Source: Mya arenaria (taxonomy: Eukaryota > Mollusca > Bivalvia > Myida > Myidae). Taken from it: a stretch of 64,000 bases of DNA. This document shows, piece by piece, positions 14,601 to 23,592 of the stretch (within the stretch, counting starts at the first letter, position 1; each line of letters starts with the position of its first letter). Below the pieces are notes generated by a model, which did not search any database, was not told where the DNA came from, and worked only from the letters and a program-made list of their open reading frames with translations. The position numbers and the translations under genes are program-made. The stretch spans positions 52,073,381 to 52,137,380 of the forward strand of contig NC_069136.1 of the NCBI RefSeq assembly GCF_026914265.1, in the 5' to 3' direction.

Positions 14601-17600
14601 GGTTATTCTTTCTTTTATAGAATTGAACACTTGTCGATATAGAGTGGAATAAAATACGATCTTAAACTGAAATAAACAAATTTTCTATTTCTTTTATGTT
14701 TATTGTCCGAGTTTTATAGAATTTTAATTAATTTTCTTAATAACACCCTTTTTTCAAAAGGGTATTATCTACGCCGCTACCCGTGGGGCGCACCTCATGC
14801 AAAATTATAGCTGACAAATTTCCATTTCCGGTTTGTTGAGAAAGAGTTCTCTGATATAATTATTATAGTTTATTATTCGCACGTGTTTTAGTGCAAGGAT
14901 TGTATGAACAATTATCAATGAAGTTTCTATAGTGCATCCATGTTCCAAAAAAATAACGAAAACACTGTTATTTTAAATGTGGTATGAATACTTTACCAAA
15001 TTACTACGCCGCCATTTATTGAAAATTTGTAAGGTCGAATGTGTTGGCAAAACAATTGCGGATAATCATTGGATATAAAACAGTTTTCTTAGTTTAAAAG
15101 CGTGTTTCATGGTAGTTACATGGATATTCAGTCATCTTACTGTCAGAGACCAGTCTGTTTTGCTTGAAGACAGATCGATTTCCAGGTAGTGATGAGGACC
15201 ACGCTAGTTTGTTGACAAATTTTGAGGCGTAGGTGAGGTATAAAAAAATGAAAATCTGTAAATTGTTGTGTGAATTTTCCGGGAAGTTCGTACTACGTAT
15301 TACAACGACAAACAGTTCAAAGTACATTTGAACGTTGATATAACATTTTTTTTTTGTTCGAACAGTTGTTTTCGTCCGTAATTTGTTTGGTATGAAAGCA
15401 AACGTTCGAACATTCATCTTCAACTAATCAAGTATCAAGAAAACGTTTAGAAAACGTTCAAATTGATATTTTCACTGTTGTTCTTTCACTAATAAAACTC
15501 CATATAGTATCGAAAAGCATATAAGAAAACAAACTTTTGACACATTTTAATGAAAAGTGAATTATATGTGTAATTTGATATTTAAAGCAACGGCATTAAA
15601 TTTGAATGTTAGTGCAATGTGTTTTAAAGTTAGAATTTAAAGCTAAATGTTATACAATATTATACTATTTCAAATGATACTGAAATAAACAGTAAATATC
15701 TTTCATGAATAACTATTTTTAAAATATTCAATGTTTTACTTTACACTGAGATCCTTTGCAAAACAATACTTCTATGTTCACATTCCATGGATCTTTTATT
15801 ACCAAACGAATGAAGTATTGCTTTGCTATTTAATTAGGATTTTAACGTTAAGATCACATTTCTCCTCACCTATCACTCTGACATTTATGGTTAAAGAAAA
15901 AATATATAAATAATCACATTGAAGGTTTTCAGTTCAATCATTTGTTTCGCATGGCTACTGATTATTTTATACTTAAATATAGATACAGAAATGATGACAC
16001 AAATTTACCCTTTTACCCTGAAAGAGGCACAAGATTCAAAAGGATTTTACAAACCGCACACAAAATATTCAATAGTGTAAAATTTATGTTGGAGCGACAT
16101 TCCAAATATTGTAGTTGTTGATAAAACGGAATTGCAAAAAAAAAAAATGTGTTTAAAATAGTTGCGTTTTTGGCTTTGATTTCAGTACATATCAACCTTA
16201 TTAAGAGCAGAATTTGTCATTCAGTCATCGGTTTGCATATTTGTTTACTCGTTCCTGAACCACTTACCGCTGTTGATTTTTGTATACCGAACTTTTTGCA
16301 TCCTGTTGTACGTCTACATTCGCCCAGAGTTGAAACAGAATATTCGTCTCCACCATTCAATTCCTCACATCCTTCAAAACAATGACATTTGCTGATGAAC
16401 GTAATTACTTACAAATCAAACCGTACCTTTTTAGAGATATCACTGTTGTTTCGACTGGATTCTTGTGTTTGTATATGGAGTCTTTATCTTATATGTGAAG
16501 TGACAGTAACAGTGTATATTACTTGTATTCTTCATTGTCATGCTTGTTGACGTAAGCTTTATCTTGGAGTACTTTTTGCTACGTGATAACTGTTGAGGCA
16601 AAAGAGAGGCTGTATTCGCATGACTTCTTTTAAACCATAGTGAACTCGTGGTTCAGTGCCCGTTCAAAAGCGGAAACTCAAAAACGTAAACTCCTCAAAT
16701 ATATTGATATTATGTTGTTGTGTTTTTAAAAACCGTTTCATAAACAAATATGTCTTATAAATGGAGAGAAACGAATTAATTCGGACTTGTTTAGTTTATA
16801 TGTGTATTTACATAAAAATACCTGAATTTACCTACCAACATAAGCATAACTAATCCATGCTTTGGCATATCCAATCCAAAATCCATTGTCTTGATCTTCT
16901 ACATTTGTAAGAAATTCCAAACCATTTTCAACAATGCATGAGCCATCATCCCGGCAGGTTACACTTGGTTCTGCCAAGGTACATCTAGACTCGTTCCATT
17001 TCGTTTCATCTTGTGAAACAAAAACTCCCTGACCTGAAAATCCCACATGATTAGGCAAATGCTCATCCATCTTGTATTACTTCTTGATATGAAACTATTT
17101 TAAAAAGCATGAAAAGTTAACTCATTCAATCACAAGTGTATGTTTATAGGAATAAAGAGTTTGTACAAGTTTGTATAGCACAGAATTACCCAATTGAAGA
17201 ACAAATACCTTTGCACCATAATAGTGTTATGTTTATAGAAAATATCGCTTGTCGCTGTGGTTTTCATTGTACTATTGATTAGCAGTTGTCTATCGTTGAG
17301 ATATAAAAGGTATTCAATTTGTTGTTGAATTTTATATACTGTTGTTTTACTTTAACATGTAAAAAATACTATTACACTAAAGCGACGTCAATCATGCATT
17401 ATTCTTAACTCACTCTGCATTATTTTTATTTGCAGTATATCGTTCACTAGATTTGAACCCAGATTTTGCCCATTTAACAAGTCAGTGGTTAATAAGGATG
17501 GCCAACGGCCATTACATGAGGCTACATACCAATTTTCAAAAGTCGTGGCCTTGCGGTCTCAGCGAAGAAGATATTAAAAAATTTATATAAGTTTATTATA

Positions 17601-20600
17601 TATATAATATAGTATATTAAATTTATATATTCTTTAGTATAAAGAAAACCTGGGACCCTCGGTGCAGGGTAATTTTTCACCTCATGGATATAATTTTAAC
17701 AAAACAAATGTATTGGTAAAGGACCGCTATATGAGGCTGCATACAAAATATCAATTGAGTATTGTTTTATTGTGAGGTATCTCATATGGATGAATTGATG
17801 GTTACTTCTGAGACAAAAAATAATAATGTCAAAACTGTCAATCTTATCTGTTAGAGTGTAGCTTTATTCTACATACTAAAATTTGACAACACAAAAAATG
17901 TGTCCTAGAGTGAAAGGATAATGATTTGCACTGCTTATAAGCTCTTGTATAAACATATAGGACTGTACATAATAATCACCAAAAGTCTTGGCAAAACAGT
18001 TTCAGTGTGATTGTTCCATTTAGTTTTATGCAATTTTTCTAGAAGCCTACAGCGCAAGGGCTTATCAGCTAGTAAATCACATATAATTGTTGTTACTCCA
18101 AATAACATGTCCTAGCTATAACGAATGTTATCTGGGTTTCTGAAGGGTCAAGTTTATTTCTTTAGATGCATTTTTTCCAATGATACACACAGTTTAGATA
18201 AAACCCTACTTCCATCAAAGAAACCTATCATTTTTAACATTTATTGAGGCACAAAACAAGTATTTAAACAAAAGCATTTCGGAAATAAATAAAAATGTAT
18301 CGCGTAGAAATACAATTCAATGAAACTTGAGCATGTGACATTTTTGTACATTCAAAAACAATTTCAACAGATTTAAATTAACAATGATGGACTTATTGCT
18401 ACTGAGCATGTTTCTGTAGCTTATTGCATAAATATTTAAACAAGTGTATGTTCGTAAAGGAAATGAAGTCTGTGTTTAGTGTTTTTTGTAGTGTATATTT
18501 AGTCACTGTCGCTCTCAGACTCAGGATCTTACAGTATTTTTTTCTGGGTGAATTCATGCTCAGTGCAGCCGAAGGATGTTTTGTTGTTGAGACAACGAAT
18601 TAGTCTCATAACCATTAAAGTTGAATGTCACGTTCCCGTGTGTTTACGAAGACCCCAGAGGAAATGTCGGGGATGTGCCCGAAGATGGTTTTGAGAGGGA
18701 TGCAACGCAGACTTTTAAAGTTTTTAAAAAAGAAAAATGAATTGTTGAACTGATGAAAGTAAACTGGAAATTGGTCAAATTCAAAATGCTTGTGCATACA
18801 TGTACGCAGTAGAAGAAATGATCTATCAACTCTTTTACTAGCACATGTGGCCAAGTAAATATTCAACCGATACCTACCAAGCGGGTTTAATGTAACGGTA
18901 TGTTCCATGAAATAGTTCATTCATAAATTGGTAAGCTTCTTCTTTTTTAATAGTAATAATCAATCGCAAAATTTGTTTGTTTTATTAAAACTATTGCGTA
19001 ATTTGATTTTGACAATTCAATACGATTCGGTCAATGTGTATATATTACTGCACTACAGAGAACAACAAACATGTACTTGTGACATACATGTATTTTTTCA
19101 AAGTCAAGGAAAGTAAATCTTATAAAAGATGGAAGAAAATAGTCCCGAGTTGTCTGTACAGAGTGAAATGAGCAAGGGTTATCATTTCACTCGAGCCAGA
19201 GAGAAATGATCAAGTCATCAATCACTTATACTTTTCACTCTTTCACCGGTATGCATGAAATAAAAAGTTACTCAAAACTTCTTGAAGTTTGTGAACAAAT
19301 AAAAGTTTTTGATGAAGCCCTTGGATATATATTTCAATGTTCTCTATATTAGTATATATACAACCTGGGACCCCCGGGACGCGGACATTTTCCACCCATG
19401 GACATAATTTGAACAACATTGGTTAAGGCCCACGAGATGAGGCTGCGTAACAAATGTCAGGGACTTGCACTTTTAAAGAAGAAGATTGTCAAAATATTTT
19501 AGTATATAAATATAAAGAAAACTTTTGATCCCTGGGGCGCGAAGTTAATTTAACCGTAGGGGCATGATCTTAACAATCATGGTGAAGGATTTCTTCCTGA
19601 GGCCGCATACCAAATATCAGAAAAGAAGATGTTTAAAGTTTTAAATTGATGACGACGAACGGCGGAAAACGGACGATTGAAGACGAACGATGGACGCTTG
19701 AAACTGATTAATCACAGTAGCTCACCTTAAGCTTATTTGGGTTGGTGCTCAGGTGAGCTAAAACAAGACGTCCGAGACGGCGCTATATTGTTCCCTGATT
19801 AAAATGACTAACTAGCCAGTGTTTATTAAGGACGTTGCTGTTTGCTATGGAAAACAGTGGTTGCCGATAAGTTGGTGTTGAGTAGGGAGGTTATTTCTTG
19901 TGAATATAAATATTTTTTTCCTGGAAAGCCATAACATTTTTAGCTGGTTGTTACCAGGGACAATGGACGTAATGACAATGTAAATCGACTGTTGCTTTTG
20001 AAGTCAATGGTTTGGAAAAAGTCATTTGTTGCTATGAATGTAAACAAATTGCGGTTGCTAAGAACGTCATTAGTTGCTAAGGAAGGCATATTGGTTAAGG
20101 TTGTCAGTTGTTCCTAAAGAAGATATACGTCGCTAAGGTATTAAATGGCTGCTATGGAGTAATTGGTTGATAAGCAACCAGTTATTTTCTAAGCAACAAA
20201 GGATAACCTAAAAACCTTGTTCAGATAAAAGCTATTTTTACAATTAGTTGGTAAAAATCATTTAGTTCTAAGGACATCATTTCTTATAAAAAATAAGTGG
20301 TTGCTAAGGAAGATATTGGTTGCTAAGGAAGTCATTTGTAAGTTAGTGGAAACTAGGGAATCATCGAGTTGCTTAGGAAGTCATTGGTTGCTTTCCAAAT
20401 CATTTGGTTTAAAGGAATCAGAATTTGCTATGACTGAATGTACTTGCTATCGTTGTCATTTGAAGTTAAGGAAAATATAGTTGCTAAGAAGTCAGAGGAT
20501 GCTATTGAGGTAGATAGTAGCTGATGAAGTGAATGGTTGCTAATGAAGACATTGGGTTCTAAGGAGGTCATCGGTTGTCAAAGGATTGAATGGATGCTTA

Positions 20601-22491
20601 GTAGGTCAATGACTACCTACTTGGTTGCTTAGGAAGTAAGTGTTTGCTAAGGAAGTCTTTGATTGCTAAGGGAAGGGGTTCATTGGATGACAATTAAGAA
20701 AACTTAACTATAGAAGAATATAGAAATCGTGGGAAAAGGGCCTGTTTGGTAAACAGCCACTTCCTGAGGCTACATACTAATTATCAAAAATCTTGGCCTT
20801 GTGGTTTTAGTGATCAAGTTAACTTTATAAGTATATAAAAAAAAAAAACATCCGGGGAATGGCCAGCTTGGAACCTAGGAACACTACAATTTGGAAAAGG
20901 CTACATACCAAGTATCAAAGATCTGAGCCATGCGATTTCAGAAAAGAAGATTTACAACATTTTACTATCCAATTGCATATAAATATTTGACACCCAGGCG
21001 AGGGAAGCTTTGACCATAGGGACATAATTTGAACAATCTTGGTAAACGGCTTCTACATGAGGCGACTAACAAATTATCAAAAATATTGGCCTTGCTCTTT
21101 CAGACATGAATATTTTTAAGTTTTACAATTTAATAAATAAAGACTTGGACCCCTTGGGTGGTGCCGTTATTGACCCCAGGGGTACAATAACAACAATCTT
21201 TGTAAAGGACCACTTCATAAAACATTTAACTTATATAAGCATATAGAAAACTTGTGACCCTTGGGGCAGGACGACTTTTGACCCGGAGAACATAATTTCA
21301 ACAACTTTGGTAAAGAACTGGTAAAGAATAGTTGATAGAAAACCTAGGATGAGGGGCCAAGTTGACATCTTGGACAGAATTTGAACAATTTTGGTAAAGA
21401 CACACCAAATGAGGCTGCATACCATAAAACACTGGGCCATGCGGTCTCAAAGAAGAACATTTTAGAATATTGATTACGGACGATCACGGAAGCTATGAAA
21501 TCTGTTAAGAGGCGCAATTTAATTATTTTGGGGATATAACTATAATGTTTGCATTATTTGTACTATTGTTATCCGCTAGTCTTAACCAAACGTATAAAAA
21601 TAAATAATATGAATATTTTTGGTACAATCAACGCGACCAAACGTTATTTAGAAGTTGCGCCATATAGCATAATATGAGGTTATCATACTAGCCAATTTCC
21701 TATAAAACGCCTCGATTTACCTATCTAACACGATGATTATCTTTGCAGGCAGTTTGCTACCGAATGTGAAAAAAATGTACAATATATCTTGTCGTTTATG
21801 TTTATCATTCGAAAGTGCCTTAACTAAAAACAATTGAACTTATTTCACTTTTTAGCACTTTGCTGATGTGACCAATAGTTATTCAATCTGGACTGCTTCT
21901 TTTTATTTGAGTTAATACAATACCTTTTAACCTATTTCAAGGTCACTTTTGTATAAAATTCTAATTTTTAATAAATTCAATTATTTTCCAGCACCGATTC
22001 ATTTAAATACAAGAAGGTTCATAAAAATAGAAATGCTGATTGTCTGTATCACATTAAGTTACAAATTTAGCGAGATAGTTTGAAATGTTGCAAAGGTTTA
22101 AAAAATGTACCATACTTCGATTTCCATTCATCAATTTTAGTGTTGCCTTTTGTATACATTTTACAACATGTCGTGTTTTAATACTGATCTTTTGTATGCG
22201 TTCATATCTGAATAATCGTAGTAAAGCATAAGCAGTAAGAACAATTATATTGTCGAATTACATCTAATGAGCTTCATAAATTAAGAAAGAGTTTTTGTTT
22301 AACAATAATTATCATCAATGTTCATGCTTTATACACTTCTTACTGTTTAAATATTCAAATTATATGAATAAATATATCTAAAAAATTGATACTTCATTTA
22401 AACGTTTGTTATATTAAGAAAGAACAGTACCTTTGCAAATCTCTCCCAAACAATATACAATTATCACGATTACAAAGTTCAATATATTCAT
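1551..22491 (-). CDS. Receptor copy A: WSC-domain type I membrane protein with ITAM-like tail (476 aa, 10 exons)
   Basis: Coding exons in transcript order are 22491-22431, 17033-16836, 16371-16268, 14483-14348, 13444-13295, 11138-10941, 5848-5738, 2903-2772, 2232-2148 and 1806-1551. All junctions are GT/AG, phases match throughout, and the sum is 1431 nt including TGA. Seen domains are a signal peptide (about 1-20), a lectin-like Trp/Cys exon (21-87), a WSC-type domain (87-166), a Cys-rich exon (to 216), a second lectin-like exon (to 282), an LC-ended exon (to 319), a Thr/Pro-rich stalk (to 363), a transmembrane helix (about 368-388) and a tail (392-476). Its divergent partner starts 11.3 kb away on the other strand, and exons 1-4, 6 and 7 have identical lengths in both. 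WSC domains are known carbohydrate-binding modules, so a cell-surface recognition and signalling role is inferred. I know no named orthologue. No exon equivalent to exon 8 of copy B was found. Confidence 0.85.
2148..2232 (-). CDS. Copy A exon 9: transmembrane helix
   Basis: An 85-nt exon between a ttacag acceptor and a GTAAGT donor, phase 1 in and phase 2 out, the same phases as the copy B exon at 46646-46736. It encodes a short linker, about 20 Val/Ile/Leu-rich residues and then Lys-Arg-Arg. This fits a single-pass type I anchor with a cytosolic stop-transfer signal. Confidence 0.85.
2772..2903 (-). CDS. Copy A exon 8: Thr/Pro-rich stalk
   Basis: A 132-nt exon, phase 1 at both ends, with a tatag acceptor and GTATAT donor. 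It encodes a Thr/Ser/Pro-rich stretch of the kind that carries O-glycans and lifts an ectodomain off the membrane. It matches copy B exon 9 (45492-45638), with a shared TQAPTL motif and a shared Asp-Lys-x-Glu ending. The donor is weaker than its neighbours. Confidence 0.7.
4420..4585. repeat. Short direct duplication in copy A intron
   Basis: About 62 bp beginning gtgaaggatttgccatat at ~4420 recurs at ~4522 with a few changes, both followed by a run of A and a cgtac word. The spacing is about 102 bp. I see no coding capacity. Confidence 0.6.
5301..5327. other. Perfect 12-bp hairpin
   Basis: AGACTGTCGGCT, a 3-nt loop and its exact reverse complement lie within an intron of copy A. The stem is much more GC-rich than the flanks. 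No oligo-T follows closely on either side, and I see no gene it would terminate. Function unknown. Confidence 0.6.
5738..5848 (-). CDS. Copy A exon 7: ectodomain, LC-ended module
   Basis: A 111-nt exon, phase 1 at both ends, the same length as copy B exon 7 (42906-43016). Both contain the word [11 protein letters not shown] and end with an Arg/Lys-Ser-Leu-Cys segment before the phase-1 glycine. The pattern resembles the end of exon 5, suggesting these are two copies of one module. Confidence 0.85.
5939..6225. repeat. Direct repeat pair of ~82 bp, period ~205 bp
   Basis: Words around tcatacgtttcta and gtctccccttcaacgc at 5939-6020 recur in the same order at 6144-6225 with small changes. This looks like a local tandem duplication inside the intron of copy A between exons 6 and 7. 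Noncoding. Confidence 0.55.
6660..8345 (-). mobile_element. LINE relic (reverse transcriptase part), in sense orientation inside copy A intron 6
   Basis: Read on the minus strand, broken frames give the reverse-transcriptase words [14 protein letters not shown] (near 8050-8090), [11 protein letters not shown] (near 7920), a D-x-SKAFD-like region (near 7700), a K[16 protein letters not shown] segment (7500-7540), an RPILS segment (~7360) and a C-terminal CxCG-type cysteine cluster (near 6790-6820). These match in order the plus-strand LINE at 23593-26320, so it is the same broad clade (Jockey/CR1-like non-LTR). It is 5'-truncated, lacks the endonuclease and has several stops and frameshifts, so it is dead. 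The upper boundary is uncertain (8345-8440). Confidence 0.75.
8450..10940. other. Intron DNA of copy A, no further gene seen
   Basis: AT-rich sequence with homopolymer runs and no coding pattern I recognise. Open frames here are short and have no splice or family support. Confidence 0.5.
10941..11138 (-). CDS. Copy A exon 6: second lectin-like exon
   Basis: A 198-nt exon, phase 1 at both ends, with a ctgttatag acceptor and GTATGT donor. It encodes a W-x-x-A-V-x-x-C ... FPASIQSI ... HWTGIIKK pattern, close to copy B exon 6 (39050-39247). Exon 2 has the same length, phases and Trp/Cys layout, so the ectodomain seems to contain this module twice. The layout recalls C-type-lectin-like folds, but I cannot assign a family. 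Confidence 0.85.
11399..11686. repeat. (CTA)n microsatellite, ~288 bp
   Basis: Almost pure ACT/CTA trinucleotides, with a few interruptions (gccact, cttcta, tacaact) mostly near the left part. It lies in a copy A intron. Confidence 0.95.
13295..13444 (-). CDS. Copy A exon 5: Cys-rich ectodomain exon
   Basis: A 150-nt exon, phase 1 at both ends, with an atttcag acceptor and GTAACT donor. It aligns with copy B exon 5 (144 nt) with two extra codons in the middle. Conserved features are RNCL at the start, W-x-SCT and the ending LLCSNKYFS. It directly follows the WSC-type exons. Confidence 0.85.
13574..13594. other. Short GC hairpin in intron
   Basis: An 8-bp inverted repeat CCGTTCCC/GGGAACGG around a 5-nt loop. 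It stands out in AT-rich DNA, but no function is supported. Confidence 0.4.
14031..14199. repeat. CA/GC-interrupted CA microsatellite
   Basis: About 170 bp of (CA)n broken by CGCA, CTCT and CCCA steps. Long His/Thr or Cys/Val frames across it are artefacts of the repeat and are not listed as genes. Confidence 0.95.
14348..14483 (-). CDS. Copy A exon 4: second half of WSC-type domain
   Basis: A 136-nt exon, phase 0 in and phase 1 out, with a tatttcag acceptor and GTATTA donor. It encodes LRCKC, CGEKC, a DQYPCGD segment and then F-S-F-Y-T-V. The C-x-C, CxxxC, CGG/CGD and S-x-Y order is the hallmark of the latter half of WSC domains. Here the usual second glycine is Asp (CGD), whereas copy B keeps CGG. 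Confidence 0.85.
16268..16371 (-). CDS. Copy A exon 3: first half of WSC-type domain
   Basis: A 104-nt exon, phase 1 in and phase 0 out, with a ttgaag acceptor and GTAAGT donor. It carries GC at the start, then L-G-E-C-x-x-x-x-G-C and FGIQ, the typical WSC first half with C-x(n)-C-x-x-FGIQ. Exons 3 and 4 together form a 240-nt symmetrical 1-1 cassette. Confidence 0.85.
16836..17033 (-). CDS. Copy A exon 2: first lectin-like exon
   Basis: A 198-nt exon. I place its start at an attttcag acceptor because that alone joins in phase to exon 1 (GGT split codon) and the same site exists in copy B. An open frame runs further upstream to an ATG at 17070, but splicing there would break phase. It has W-N-E-S-R-C, CRDDGSC and FWIGYAK motifs. 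The 66 encoded residues differ from copy B at about 10 positions. Confidence 0.8.
17455..17815. repeat. Dispersed repeat, copy 1
   Basis: It contains the diagnostic words of a repeat seen several times in this window: a cctgggacc box, a cataattt-aaca box, ggtaaaggac, atgaggct-cata-caa-atatca, and a (c)ttgcggtctcag box. This copy is degenerate, with an AT-rich insert at 17580-17635. Confidence 0.6.
19370..19765. repeat. Dispersed repeat, copy 2, ending in a hairpin
   Basis: It has two rounds of the same boxes (cctgggacccc, cataatttgaaca, ggttaaggcc, gatgaggctgc). It ends after a gacgacgaacgg-rich stretch in a perfect 10-bp stem, TAGCTCACCT/AGGTGAGCTA (19718-19760). That ending is, from memory, typical of an abundant mollusc repeat, which supports the taxonomic guess. 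Confidence 0.6.
19820..20690. repeat. Degenerate ~20-bp minisatellite (ggttgctaaggaagtcatt type)
   Basis: The words ttgctaaggaagtcat, ttgctatgga and ttgctaagaacgtcat recur dozens of times with drift, in one orientation, over ~870 bp of copy A intron 1. Stops occur in all frames. It is flanked on both sides by the dispersed repeat. Confidence 0.7.
20735..21480. repeat. Dispersed repeat, copies 3-6 in series
   Basis: At least four degenerate rounds of the same box order follow each other (boxes near 20750, 20890, 21000-21060, 21140-21180, 21250 and 21350-21430). The periodicity suggests the unit itself is organised in tandem. Confidence 0.55.
22431..22491 (-). CDS. Copy A exon 1: signal peptide
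   Basis: It encodes [20 protein letters not shown] plus one base, then a GTACTG donor. The hydrophobic core is typical of a signal peptide. It is 61 nt, identical in length and phase to copy B exon 1. The ATG is chosen because the upstream DNA is conserved as noncoding and the paralogue starts at the same place. Confidence 0.85.
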
Positions 22492-22677
22492 ATTGTGTTA
22501 CTAAATATCAGCTATAACTTCATTCAGGACGTTAAAACCCTAGTATCACGATGTCAGGTATAAAGACTATAAATTGACTGGATGTTGTAAACTTCTTTGT
22601 TTGAGAGGACGTTAAATACTAGAGTAGTTATGTGGTAAACATTGAAGATACCTCGAGGGGGTCAAAGCGAAACTCGG
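22492..22677 (-). promoter_or_regulatory. Conserved upstream block of copy A
   Basis: Read toward the gene, this aligns with 33626-33811 upstream of copy B. Shared words include CCTCGAGG, ctactctagtatttaa, tttacaaca, atcgtgata and CCTGAATGAAGTTATA. It probably holds the core promoter and 5' UTR of both genes. Conservation could also simply reflect the age of the duplication. Confidence 0.6.
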
Positions 22678-23404
22678 TATATTTGTTTAGAGACATTTAA
22701 ATCTGTATAAACGTCACAAATGGTACACATTGACTTTTGAATTCCCTCACTTGATTGTTATTATAAGATTTTAATACATATGTTACTATATATAGTAACA
22801 CATTTGTACAGGGATTTCGCGATTTTCGCATGACTCAGCGATTATCAGTTTTGCGGCACGAGCCGATTATCGATTATCATTTTGCGGCCCGTAGAACGTT
22901 CGCACGTGAATTCAATTTTCGCCTTAAAATGAATTTTGGCGACTGTGAAATAATGTATTGACTAAATAATCAAAATTTATTGATCTGCTTGAACATATTT
23001 ATTGTTAAAATCTTAAAGGGAGGCAAACGCGAACGCAGTTTAGGAAGATATGCTAGTATGTTTGATAATCAGTGTGGACCGTTAGGGTGGCGTTTTTCAT
23101 TCTGCGTTGACATTAAAAATAAACAAAGGGGGCGGCAGTATTGAATTTACTTGAAAAACAGCAACTGTTCATATATGTTGCCATCATTAATACGAGGTAT
23201 TGGTTTATCTTAGTACAAACAGTCGTTCTACTTGCTAGGTGTTCATGTTTATTGAATTAAATTCAGTTACTCAGACCATGAACATAAAGATGTCAGTGAT
23301 TCGTACAGAAAAATTCGGATAGACGTTGTGGACTATTCAAAGTGATCAATTGAAATTGGAATGGGAACATAAAAGAGACAACAAAATGCTGTTTGCCTGT
23401 TTGG

Positions 23405-23544
23405 CTCACTCTCAAAAACGAAATAAAAGTAAATTTAATTTGAGAGTGAGTTAACTCATTGTTGTCAAGCGAGAGCAATTTGCCCTCGTGATCATAATGT
23501 CCCTCGACTACGTCTCGGGCCATTATGAGTCACTCGGGCCAATT
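23405..23544. other. Two adjacent inverted repeats (perfect 12-bp stem and imperfect ~30-bp stem)
   Basis: CTCACTCTCAAA (23405-23416) pairs perfectly with 23439-23450. Then 23477-23506 pairs imperfectly with 23514-23544 around a short loop rich in ctcg. They lie just left of the LINE and may be the end of another small foldback element. Identity unknown. Confidence 0.5.
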
Positions 23545-23592
23545 ATCACTCAACGACCCGGCTACGCCGTGTATTAACCTCTAAATAATTGA

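Noticed and set aside
17034-17070. Upstream extension of copy A exon 2 to an ATG at 17070
   Set aside because: It would not join exon 1 in phase, whereas the acceptor at 17034-17035 does and is shared with copy B.
22801-22890. Repeated cgattatc words as transposon ends
   Set aside because: No inverted partner or target duplication seen.
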